DNA from: Candidatus Ruminococcus intestinipullorum
Lineage (GTDB): Bacteria; Bacillota; Clostridia; Lachnospirales; Lachnospiraceae
Assembly: GCA_018883985.1 (NCBI GenBank)
Contig: JAHLFA010000086.1
Location: 1 to 35,325, forward strand
DNA length: 35,325 bases
Direction: 5' to 3'
Part shown: positions 8,018 through 14,591 of the stretch, piece by piece
Layout: every line of letters begins with the position of its first letter
How positions within the stretch are numbered: position 1 is the first letter of the stretch
The notes under the pieces: model-generated
What the model was told of the DNA's origin: nothing
What the model saw: the letters and a program-made list of their open reading frames with translations, nothing else
Databases searched by the model: none
Made by a program: the position numbers and the translations under genes

Positions 8018-9043
8018 ATGGAAAAGAAAAATATAGATTGGGGCAACCTAGGATTTGGGTATATAGTAACGGATAAACGTTATGTATCAGAATATCGAGA
8101 TGGAAAATGGGACGAAGGAATACTTACAGAGAAATCAGAGATTGTATTAAGTGAATGTGCAGGAGTATTACAATATGCACAGACAGTTTTTGAGGGATTG
8201 AAAGCGTATACAACACAAGATGGGAAAATTGTTACATTTCGTCCTGATTTGAATGCAGAGAGAATGATGGATTCTGCAAAGCGTTTGGAGATGCCTGTAT
8301 TTCCGAAGGAAAAATTTATAGATGCAATAGAACAAGTTGTGAAGGCGAATATGTCCTATGTTCCACCATTTGGCTCAGGTGCATCCTTATATATTCGGCC
8401 ATATATGTTTGGAAAAAATGCTGTAATAGGAGTAAAGCCAGCTGATGAGTATCAATTTCGTATATTTACCACGCCAGTAGGTCCTTATTTTAAAAGCGGA
8501 GCAAAGCCATTGACATTGTGTGTTTCAGATTTCGATCGTGCTGCACCACATGGTACAGGAAATATTAAGGCTGGACTAAACTATGCGATGAGTCTTCATC
8601 CAATTATGGAAGCACATAGAAATGGTTTTGATGAAAATATGTATCTAGATTCTGCAACAAGAACGAAGGTGGAAGAAACAGGTGGAGCAAACTTCCTTTT
8701 TGTTACAAAGGATGGTACAGTAGTTACACCAAAGTCAGATACAATCCTCCCATCAATTACTAGACGTTCTTTGCTATACGTAGCAGAAAAGTATTTAGGA
8801 TTGAAAGTAGAAGAGCGAGAGGTTTATTTTGAAGAGGTTCGAGAGTTTGTTGAATGTGGTTTATGTGGAACAGCAGCAGTGATTTCACCAGTTGGAAAAA
8901 TTGTAAATCATGGGGAAGAAATCTGTTTCCCAAGTGGCATGGAAAAAATGGGACCTGTTATGCAAAGGTTATATGATACTTTGACAGGAATACAGATGGG
9001 ACGTATTGAAGCTCCAGAAGGATGGATTTACGAAATTAAATAA
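8018..9043 (+). CDS. ilvE: Branched-chain amino acid aminotransferase
   Basis: This is a fold-type IV PLP enzyme that exchanges amino groups between Leu/Ile/Val and 2-oxoglutarate. The 341-aa product has the family length. The PLP lysine is K184 in GTGNIKAGLNYA, preceded by the phosphate-contact region SLYIRPYMFG. The C-terminal motif EETGGANFLFV and the late GLCGTAAVISPV glycine/threonine segment match the IlvE large subfamily. The gene has its own promoter and ends at a strong hairpin, so it is probably monocistronic. No T-box leader is visible. Confidence 0.95.
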   Translation: MEKKNIDWGNLGFGYIVTDKRYVSEYRDGKWDEGILTEKSEIVLSECAGVLQYAQTVFEGLKAYTTQDGKIVTFRPDLNAERMMDSAKRLEMPVFPKEKFIDAIEQVVKANMSYVPPFGSGASLYIRPYMFGKNAVIGVKPADEYQFRIFTTPVGPYFKSGAKPLTLCVSDFDRAAPHGTGNIKAGLNYAMSLHPIMEAHRNGFDENMYLDSATRTKVEETGGANFLFVTKDGTVVTPKSDTILPSITRRSLLYVAEKYLGLKVEEREVYFEEVREFVECGLCGTAAVISPVGKIVNHGEEICFPSGMEKMGPVMQRLYDTLTGIQMGRIEAPEGWIYEIK

Positions 9044-9049
9044 ATAATT

Positions 9050-9096
9050 AGCACCTCCAGTGATTGAGTTTGATAACCACACTTGGAGGTGCTTTT
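9050..9096. terminator. Intrinsic terminator between ilvE and asnA
   Basis: AGCACCTCCAGT pairs with ACTTGGAGGTGCT (one bulge) and is followed by TTTT. It lies between convergent ilvE (+) and asnA (-), and can serve ilvE and possibly both. Confidence 0.85.
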
Positions 9097-9112
9097 GTGT
9101 AATGCTGTTCAC

Positions 9113-10123
9113 TTACAGTAGCTGAATTCCATTTTCCAAAGCATGTTGAAAAATAGAATCTGGCCAAATGGAAGATTGAACTTCACCAATATGTGCTTTT
9201 CTTAAGTAGTACATACAGATTCTAGATTGTCCAATCCCCCCACCAATTGTATAAGGCAGTTCTTGGTTTAAGAGAGATTTTTGGAATGGAAGTTCGGCAC
9301 GTTCTTCACATCCTGCTAACTTTAACTGTCTTCTTAGTGCATCTTCATCTACACGAATTCCCATAGATGATAATTCCAAAGCAATATCTAATACAGGATA
9401 GTAAACGATGATATCGCCATTTAATTCCCAGTCATCGTAGTCTGGTGCACGTCCATCGTGTTTTTCACCAGAAGCGAGAACTTTTCCAATTTGAGATACA
9501 AAGATTGCTCCCTTTTCTTTTGCAAGTAAATACTCACGTTCTTTTGCTGTAGAATTTGGATACAGATCTTCTAGCTCCTGAGAGGTAATAAAGAAAATGT
9601 CATCAGGAAGTAAATTTTCTATGTAATTATATCTGCTGGAAATATAATGTTCTGTTTCTTTTAGTGCATTGTAAACTTTTCTTACTGTGTAGCGAAGAGT
9701 TTCCATATTACGTTCTTCTTTTGAGATAACCTTTTCCCAGTCCCATTGGTCAACGTAGATGGAATGGATATTATCCGTATCTTCATCTCTGCGAATGGCA
9801 CTCATATCAGTATACAATCCTTCTCCAGAATGGAAGTCATAGTGCTTGAGAGCATAACGCTTCCACTTAGCAAGAGAGTGCACAATTTCTGCTTGGGCAT
9901 CATCTTGTTCTTTGATTCCAAAAGCAACAGGGCGTTCTACCCCGTTTAGGTTATCATTTAACCCTGATTCTGGCTTTACAAACAAAGGTGCAGAAACACG
10001 AGTTAGATGAAGTGATTTCGCCAAAGCCCTTTCAAAATGGTCTTTGATTTCTTTAATTGCTACTTCTGTTTCACGAATAGTCAGTGGCGAAGTATAGCCC
10101 TGAGGAATAATTAAGTTTTCCAT
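9113..10123 (-). CDS. asnA: Aspartate-ammonia ligase (asparagine synthetase A)
   Basis: AsnA makes asparagine from aspartate, ammonia and ATP. It is related to class II aminoacyl-tRNA synthetases. The 336-aa length is typical. Family blocks seen are the N-terminal RVSAPLFV, NDNLNGVERPV, SLAKWKRYAL, LYTDMSAIRRDE, YVDQWDWEKVI, and the C-terminal class II-like GGGIGQSRICMYYL. A GGAG site lies 10 bases before the ATG. It has its own promoter at 10157-10185 and is monocistronic. It does not need glutamine, unlike AsnB. Confidence 0.96.
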   Translation of the reverse strand: MENLIIPQGYTSPLTIRETEVAIKEIKDHFERALAKSLHLTRVSAPLFVKPESGLNDNLNGVERPVAFGIKEQDDAQAEIVHSLAKWKRYALKHYDFHSGEGLYTDMSAIRRDEDTDNIHSIYVDQWDWEKVISKEERNMETLRYTVRKVYNALKETEHYISSRYNYIENLLPDDIFFITSQELEDLYPNSTAKEREYLLAKEKGAIFVSQIGKVLASGEKHDGRAPDYDDWELNGDIIVYYPVLDIALELSSMGIRVDEDALRRQLKLAGCEERAELPFQKSLLNQELPYTIGGGIGQSRICMYYLRKAHIGEVQSSIWPDSIFQHALENGIQLL

Positions 10124-10156
10124 ACACGTTGCACTCCTTTTTATTATGATAGGTCT

Positions 10157-10185
10157 ATTTTACAGTCGTATAAAATGGAAGTCAA
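10157..10185 (-). promoter_or_regulatory. Promoter of asnA
   Basis: On the minus strand: TTGACT (10185-10180), 17-base spacer, TAAAAT (10162-10157). The predicted start near 10150 leaves a leader of about 27 bases. The divergent PHP gene has a TATAAT at 10217-10222 but no good -35. Confidence 0.8.
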
Positions 10186-10272
10186 TGAAAAAGTCTAATA
10201 CTTCTCTTTTTTATTGTATAATAAGAGGAAAGTTGATAGAATAAAACTAATAATATGAAAGGAGGAGGTCTT

Positions 10273-11091
10273 ATGAAAATCGACATGCATTGTCATGTGA
10301 AGGAAGGTTCCATAGATAGTAAGGTGAGTGTAGAAGAGTATATTACCATCCTAAAGGAAAAAGGATTTCAAGGAATGGTTATTACAGATCACAACACATA
10401 TAACGGATATCGACATTGGAAGGAACATATCAAAGGAAAGAAACATCAGGATTTTGTTGTTTTAAAGGGAATTGAATACGACACACGTGATGCAGGCCAT
10501 ATTCTTGTTATTATGCCAGAGGGGGTAAAGATGAGAATTTTGGAAATGCGAGGACTTCCAGTTTCTGTTTTGATTGATTTGGTACATCGAAATGGGGGAG
10601 TGTTAGGTCCAGCACATCCATGTGGAGAAAAGTATATGAGCATTGCAAATACGAAAAAATTTTATCAATCCCCTGAAATCATGAAGAGGTTTGATTTTAT
10701 AGAGGCATACAATTGTTGTGAATCGAGAGCATCAAATGCAGGGGCACAAAGACTTGCTGAAAAATATAAGAAGGTTACAACAGGGGGAAGTGATTCTCAT
10801 AGGGTTGGATGTGTAGGACGTGCCTATACTATTTTGCCTGAACCAGTAACCTGTGAAACAGAATTAATCTCTATGATTCATAAAAAGGTTCCTTTTGTAA
10901 TAGGTGGTGTACAGTATGAGAAAACAGCAAAAGAACGAATGGGTAAAGTAAATAAGGTGCTTGTTTATTCTTTCTGGATTTACAATAAGGCTGGAGAACT
11001 TGTAAAAAGAAGAGGGAGAAATGCAAAAATCGGTCAAGAACATCCAATTGACCCAATAGATCCAATTGAAATGTACTATACGGAGGAATAG
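10273..11091 (+). CDS. PHP-domain metal-dependent phosphoesterase
   Basis: This is a 272-aa stand-alone PHP protein, a family of di- or tri-metal phosphoesterases related to the polymerase III exonuclease and histidinol phosphatase. Metal-binding motifs appear in order: KIDMHCHVKEG at the N-terminus, ITDHNTYNGY (about 38-47), a central HP pair in GPAHPCGEKY, and GGSDSHRVGCVGRAYT near 175-190. ATG 10273 follows GGAGGAGG with good spacing; the earlier ATG at 10255 precedes the ribosome site and is rejected. Only one base separates its stop from the prepilin peptidase gene. The substrate cannot be told from sequence; small nucleotide or sugar phosphates are known for relatives. Confidence 0.85.
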   Translation: MKIDMHCHVKEGSIDSKVSVEEYITILKEKGFQGMVITDHNTYNGYRHWKEHIKGKKHQDFVVLKGIEYDTRDAGHILVIMPEGVKMRILEMRGLPVSVLIDLVHRNGGVLGPAHPCGEKYMSIANTKKFYQSPEIMKRFDFIEAYNCCESRASNAGAQRLAEKYKKVTTGGSDSHRVGCVGRAYTILPEPVTCETELISMIHKKVPFVIGGVQYEKTAKERMGKVNKVLVYSFWIYNKAGELVKRRGRNAKIGQEHPIDPIDPIEMYYTEE

Positions 11092-11092
11092 G

Positions 11093-11551
11093 ATGTTGTT
11101 GTTTATAGTGAAATTATGTTTGATTATTATATTTATTTGTATTTCTATTTCTGATATTGAGGAAAATAAAATTCCCAATCAACTTGTAGCAGCTGTTTTT
11201 GTAATAGCTCTTTTTTTCATGGGATTAGAACCCCAAATCACACTGGGGGAAAGAGTGAAAGGAATGTTGTGTGTAAGCTTACCGATGGCTGCCCTACTTT
11301 TTTGTGTTCCAGGCTCCTTTGGAGGAGGGGATATTAAGTTAATGTGGGCAGCAGGGTTTGCTTTGGGATTCAAGATGACCATTATAGCAACGATAGTTGC
11401 AATATTCCTCTGTGGAATATATTGTTGTTTTCTTGTATTTGTAAAAAAGAAAAGTCTTAAAGAACAATTTGCACTAGGACCATTCTTATGTATGGGATTG
11501 ACAATCTCATTATTTTTTGGGGAAGTGCTGTTCCAACTTCTTTTTCAATAA
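11093..11551 (+). CDS. A24-family prepilin peptidase, short form
   Basis: This is a 152-aa membrane aspartyl peptidase with about four hydrophobic segments. The two catalytic Asp motifs are present: SISDIEENKIPN (first Asp) and GGGDIKLMWA (second Asp, GxGD type). The N-terminal cysteine-rich methyltransferase domain of classical PilD/ComC is missing, as in archaeal-like and CpaA/TadV forms. GGAGG (11082-11086) precedes ATG 11093, one base after the PHP gene stop, so the two are probably co-translated. Its 3' end overlaps the convergent membrane-protein gene by 42 bases. No pilin, Tad or competence genes are near, so the substrate is unknown. Confidence 0.85.
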   Translation: MLLFIVKLCLIIIFICISISDIEENKIPNQLVAAVFVIALFFMGLEPQITLGERVKGMLCVSLPMAALLFCVPGSFGGGDIKLMWAAGFALGFKMTIIATIVAIFLCGIYCCFLVFVKKKSLKEQFALGPFLCMGLTISLFFGEVLFQLLFQ

Positions 11552-12343
11552 TTCCAACTGTAAATTATGTTTTCTAGATTCCATGTGTGGAAATGCTTCA
11601 ATAAGTCGTTGTCCAGTTTTTGGAATACCTCTTTGAATTTCCTTTGCACGTGTTCGCAGAGCATTGATTTGTGTATGGATTTCCTCAGACACTTCTAGTT
11701 TCATATCATTCAATTTGCGTTTAGATTCTTCCTGTCTTTCTAAAGCATATAACACATATTGGGAAATATCTTCACCAATTTGATTAGAAATTAAACGCAT
11801 TTCTTTTGTAATAATTTCCAATTGTTCCAAAGATTTATTAAATTGAAAGATAGCACAAGATGTTACAATGATATCTGCCAATATGCTTCCAATAAAAATG
11901 AAAAGAAGAATAATCCCTATAAAATGTGGTAATAATTGAACACCTGCACGAATGAGTGGATGAATAAAATATACAATTCCAACACATGCAAGCCCCCAAA
12001 TGCAGGAAAACAACAGGCAAACATATCCACCAATATTAAAAGCACGCTTCGAATAATCCCACCATTTATTGTGGAAAATCTTGTCCATAATCCAACCAGT
12101 AAAGCCTTCCAAAACAGTTACAAGAATAACAGAACAACAGTAAAAGAATAAAAGGTTCTCTTTGAGAGGCTCTAAAAGTAAGATTACTGAAGTAATTCCA
12201 AATCCATAAATAGGGCAGATAGGTCCATTTAAAAATCCACGATTTACAAACTTTCTTTGCTTACAAGCAGCAAATCCAACTTCGATACACCATCCTAAAA
12301 AGCCATAAATAAAAAAGTACAATAAAATATTATAAAGTTCCAT
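11510..12343 (-). CDS. Putative ABC transporter permease (CmpB/PF06541 type)
   Basis: This is a membrane protein of about 277 aa. Five or so transmembrane helices occupy the first 165 residues. The family-typical start (LYNILLYFFIYGFLGWCIEV, then NRGFLNGPICPIYGFG and a W-rich KWWDYSK segment) matches the 'ABC_trans_CmpB' family common in Lachnospiraceae. The C-terminal 100 residues are charged and predicted coiled coil, which is less usual. GGGAG at 12351-12355 fits ATG 12343 (7-base spacing) better than ATG 12349 (too close). It overlaps the truA-like stop by 14 bases, indicating coupling. Despite the family name, no ATPase partner is present and transport is unproven. Confidence 0.75.
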   Translation of the reverse strand: MELYNILLYFFIYGFLGWCIEVGFAACKQRKFVNRGFLNGPICPIYGFGITSVILLLEPLKENLLFFYCCSVILVTVLEGFTGWIMDKIFHNKWWDYSKRAFNIGGYVCLLFSCIWGLACVGIVYFIHPLIRAGVQLLPHFIGIILLFIFIGSILADIIVTSCAIFQFNKSLEQLEIITKEMRLISNQIGEDISQYVLYALERQEESKRKLNDMKLEVSEEIHTQINALRTRAKEIQRGIPKTGQRLIEAFPHMESRKHNLQLELLKKKLEQHFPKK

Positions 12344-13097
12344 ATTCATGCTCCCTTCTTTCTGTATAAGTGATATCTGCTAGGTACAATGCATGGCAAG
12401 GGCAAAATGTTTTATAAGAGAGATTACCTGAAAGAATGGAGGGGACACAATGAATATCCAAACGTCCTAACCCTATATCCAACAGCAATTGAAAAAGGAT
12501 TTCAGGCATATGTGGTAAAAAATCATTTCCACATAGATATAGAAGCATCTCATCATTTTTTTCTATAATATTTAGTGAATAAAGCTCCTTTTCTGTTGAT
12601 TTTTTCTTTTTTACTGTTGTAAAGTGTTTAAAATCATGTTTTCCAGATAAAAGAGAAAATGTATCTTGCATCAGCTTTATATTTGGCAATGTGTCCAGGT
12701 AAAGTGTATATTTTTGCCGAAATAAATCAGGAATCTCTCCCGTTTGAATACGTAATAACCAGGTTCTACTTGTTGCATTCAAAGCAGCATGAAAGCGTTT
12801 AGAGGTAGATTGAGCGTCCAGAATAACGATATCTTGTGGAAGTCGTTTATTTAATTTTGATTTTAGTTGTTCAGGAGATAGCGTAGTTGAGGTTTGAAAA
12901 CTGACAACTTGTTTTAGGGCATGAACGCCTGCCTCTGTTCTAGTGGCACTAACGAGTGTAGGTATTTCGCCAGTTAGCTGTTCAATAATATTTGAAATTT
13001 TTCCAGATATTGTTGGCTCCAACTTCCCTTTTTGCATGGTAGAAAACCCATGATAACGGGTGCCATCGTATTCTACAGTTAGAATGAAAGTATGCAT
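12330..13097 (-). CDS. TruA-like tRNA pseudouridine synthase with Glu at the catalytic Asp position
   Basis: This 255-aa protein has the TruA plan: an N-terminal TVEYDGTRYHGF, a RT-x-AGVHA motif at 53-60, an FHA...TSRTW block (102-110) and a DFKHFT block. TruA isomerises U38-U40 of tRNA anticodon arms, and the Asp of RTDAGVHA is the essential nucleophile. Here the codon is GAG, giving RTEAGVHA with E55. The C-terminal region is also divergent (SYKTFCPCHALYL instead of the usual PP.GL). It may be a TruA paralogue with altered or lost activity, so I leave out the symbol. AGGAG precedes the ATG. A -10-like TATAAT lies at 13125-13120 without a clear -35. Confidence 0.8.
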   Translation of the reverse strand: MHTFILTVEYDGTRYHGFSTMQKGKLEPTISGKISNIIEQLTGEIPTLVSATRTEAGVHALKQVVSFQTSTTLSPEQLKSKLNKRLPQDIVILDAQSTSKRFHAALNATSRTWLLRIQTGEIPDLFRQKYTLYLDTLPNIKLMQDTFSLLSGKHDFKHFTTVKKKKSTEKELYSLNIIEKNDEMLLYLCGNDFLPHMPEILFQLLLDIGLGRLDIHCVPSILSGNLSYKTFCPCHALYLADITYTERREHEYGTL

Positions 13098-13165
13098 AGT
13101 AATCTCCTTTTAGCAAGCAATTATATGCATCTATTGTACAAGAAGGGGCGAAAGATTTCAATAAA

Positions 13166-13190
13166 AGAAGAAGGCTTTACACCTTCTTCT
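13166..13190 (-). terminator. Intrinsic terminator with the stop codon in its loop
   Basis: On the minus strand AGAAGAAGG (13190-13182) pairs with CCTTCTTCT (13174-13166), followed by TTTTATT. The loop contains the TAA (13179-13177) of the 95-aa gene, so the hairpin begins inside its last codons. Confidence 0.75.
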
Positions 13191-13464
13191 GATTTTGAAA
13201 CATTGTTTTAATCATTTCTACAGTATGGTCGAGTTGTTGTTGTTCTTCTTTTGTTTTACCTTCTTTTAAAATACTAAGAATTAGAGTAAATTCGTCAGGG
13301 GAGAATTGAATTCCCTGTTTATTCGCATTGTGAATCAAAGCCATCATAACAGGAGCTAGAGCAGAACCTGATTTTCCTGCCGTTTGAGTGGCAGCCATTT
13401 TAATAAGTTCAACTTTCATAGGATCCATGTTCTTCATGGCTGGATGATTGATCCATTCGTTCAT
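13177..13464 (-). CDS. Unknown 95-aa protein
   Basis: This is not a family I can name. The product (starting MNEWINHPAMKNMDP) is helical, Met- and Gln-rich, with no membrane segment or Cys. The centre (SALAPVMMALIHNANKQG) and the C-terminus look like packed amphipathic helices. GGAG at 13477-13474 gives a 9-base spacing to ATG 13464, while ATG 13473 touches it, so 13464 is preferred. It overlaps the preceding 172-aa gene by 56 bases in another frame, which suggests coupled translation and a joint function. Both proteins share Met-rich helices and mention of 'TPFDE/SPDEF'-like stretches, but I see no real homology. Confidence 0.65.
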   Translation of the reverse strand: MNEWINHPAMKNMDPMKVELIKMAATQTAGKSGSALAPVMMALIHNANKQGIQFSPDEFTLILSILKEGKTKEEQQQLDHTVEMIKTMFQNQKKV

Positions 13465-13927
13465 TTGTTTCATCTCCTTTCTTATCAGAGGAATCTCTTT
13501 GATTTATTGTATCGGTAAACATGGAATTATATGTATGAAATAATTCCTGTTGGTCAGGAGGTAGCAATCCCATCATCATATCCATAGGGTTTGCTGTATT
13601 CCCAGCCCCCTGCATTGTTTCCATCATTTGGAACATTTGCATCATATTTACAAGTTGCTCCATTTGTGCAGCCTCTTCTTCCGAAACATAGTGTTTGAGA
13701 GTGTGTAAGAGGTCGAAAGGGGTTGAAGATTGTCCAAAGCTGTCAGTTTTTGGGAATCCCCGAAAAAAAGAGATTGTCTGCCGAAATTCCATAAAACGAA
13801 TCATAACTCCAAGTATGTATTGGATGGAAAATGGAGTGTATGGTAAAAGTAGTTTCATAGTTTGTAATGTTCTAGAAGAGGTTAATTCATCAAAGGGTGT
13901 CATAGGATGGATTTTGTTCTTTTCCAT
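13409..13927 (-). CDS. Unknown 172-aa Met-rich protein
   Basis: I do not recognise a domain. Starting at ATG 13927 (AAAAGGAG 5 bases upstream) the protein reads MEKNKIHPMTPFDELTSSRT. It continues with LLLPYTPFSIQYILGVMIRF (moderately hydrophobic, amphipathic) and FMEFRQTISFFRG, then a remarkable Met/Gln stretch (MEQLVNMMQMFQMMETM) and MDMMMGLLPPDQQELF. The tail is polar with many Ser, Asp and His. The frame extends upstream, but that part has no ribosome site and lies in the intergenic region. It overlaps the 95-aa gene by 56 bases. Similar small Met-rich pairs may exist in Lachnospiraceae, but I cannot verify this. Confidence 0.65.
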   Translation of the reverse strand: MEKNKIHPMTPFDELTSSRTLQTMKLLLPYTPFSIQYILGVMIRFMEFRQTISFFRGFPKTDSFGQSSTPFDLLHTLKHYVSEEEAAQMEQLVNMMQMFQMMETMQGAGNTANPMDMMMGLLPPDQQELFHTYNSMFTDTINQRDSSDKKGDETNERMDQSSSHEEHGSYES

Positions 13928-14054
13928 GTCCACTCCTTTTATATTTTTGTGATAAATATATGTGGGTGTGTATGAAAATATGAATATTGGAAAAACTAAA
14001 ATTAAAATTCTACATATTATAAATAAAGAAGTGGAAGAAAAGGAGTGTTGGAAG

Positions 14055-14204
14055 ATGAAGAGAAGATTAGTAATTGATGGAAATGCCATTTATGAAATTG
14101 ATGAAGAGTGTAGATTATGCAAAAGGTTGGACAAGGAAAGGGAATCCGAGAAGTTTTTGCTTGAAAAAAATAAAGACATAACTAGAAAAGAGACTAGCCC
14201 ATAA
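14055..14204 (+). CDS. Unknown 49-aa charged peptide
   Basis: ATG 14055 has AGGAG (14041-14045) 9 bases upstream. The peptide starts MKRRLVIDGNAIYEIDEECR and is very rich in Lys, Glu and Arg, with two Cys (ECRLC). An earlier in-frame ATG at 13962 has no ribosome site. The gene ends in a hairpin-terminator shared with the convergent Cys-rich gene, which supports it being real. The segment 13928-14054 separates it from the divergent 172-aa gene and holds no strong promoter that I can point to. Confidence 0.55.
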   Translation: MKRRLVIDGNAIYEIDEECRLCKRLDKERESEKFLLEKNKDITRKETSP

Positions 14205-14219
14205 AGGCCAGCCTCTTTT
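14186..14219. terminator. Bidirectional terminator
   Basis: AAAAGAGACTAGCC and GGCCAGCCTCTTTT pair at 12 of 14 positions around a 6-base loop, with A/T runs on both sides. It overlaps the last codons of the 49-aa ORF and ends 17 bases past the stop of the convergent Cys-rich gene. Confidence 0.75.
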
Positions 14220-14235
14220 CTTTGTTATCTTGTAA

Positions 14236-14466
14236 TTAGCATCCGCATCCGTTGTTGCATCCGATACCAAATCCAGAACCACCGCAGAAGAATAACAAAA
14301 GGATAATCCAGATACAGCTGTCATTTCCACATCCGTTATTTCCACCAAATCCAGAACCACCACATCCGCCACAGCAGAATAAAAGAAGAATAATCCAAAT
14401 ACAAGAATTACCTCCAAAACCAGATTCACATCCACATCCACAGTTTGTAGCACTTAATTCACTCAT
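14236..14466 (-). CDS. Cys/Gly-rich duplicated small protein (YjcZ / 'high-cysteine' type)
   Basis: This 76-aa protein has two copies of a hydrophobic segment, SCIWIILLLF, each followed by CCGG or FCGG and Gly/Asn/Cys-rich linkers (SGFGGN, NNGCG). It opens with MSELSATNCGCGCESGFGG and ends in NNGCGC. Clostridial genomes often carry such peptides, annotated as 'chorion class high-cysteine' or YjcZ-like proteins; relatives in Bacillus are spore-associated. GGAGG lies 7 bases before the ATG. Upstream on the same strand is CATAGTATA (14506-14498), which fits the SigmaK -10 form CATAnnnTA. A role in the spore coat, or as a membrane-associated disulfide-linked peptide, is inference. Confidence 0.75.
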   Translation of the reverse strand: MSELSATNCGCGCESGFGGNSCIWIILLLFCCGGCGGSGFGGNNGCGNDSCIWIILLLFFCGGSGFGIGCNNGCGC

Positions 14467-14497
14467 TTTAAATCCTCCAAATATTTTGTTTACACTT

Positions 14498-14524
14498 TAT
14501 ACTATGTAGATGATTGAAAAGTGT
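14498..14524 (-). promoter_or_regulatory. Possible SigmaK-type promoter of the Cys/Gly-rich gene
   Basis: On the minus strand AC (14524-14523), 16 bases, then CATAGTATA (14506-14498) matches the B. subtilis SigmaK pattern AC-N16-CATAnnnTA. The -35 part carries little information, so the call rests on the -10 and on the type of gene it precedes. Confidence 0.4.
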
Positions 14525-14591
14525 GAAAAGAAAATTTCATTCAACAAATTCCTGATTATGAATATTTTGGTAAAAAAGGTGTGTTTCTATT

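Noticed and set aside
7813-8076. 87-aa open frame across znuB and ilvE
   Set aside because: It is a shadow in another frame of two well-supported genes and spans the ilvE promoter.
13928-14000. SigmaE-like promoter for the 172-aa gene (CATACACA on the minus strand)
   Set aside because: No matching -35 at the proper distance; the motif alone is too weak.
14252-14509. Pro-rich 85-aa open frame on the plus strand
   Set aside because: It is the antisense of the Cys/Gly-rich repeats; GGN/CC codons read backwards as Pro. No ribosome site.
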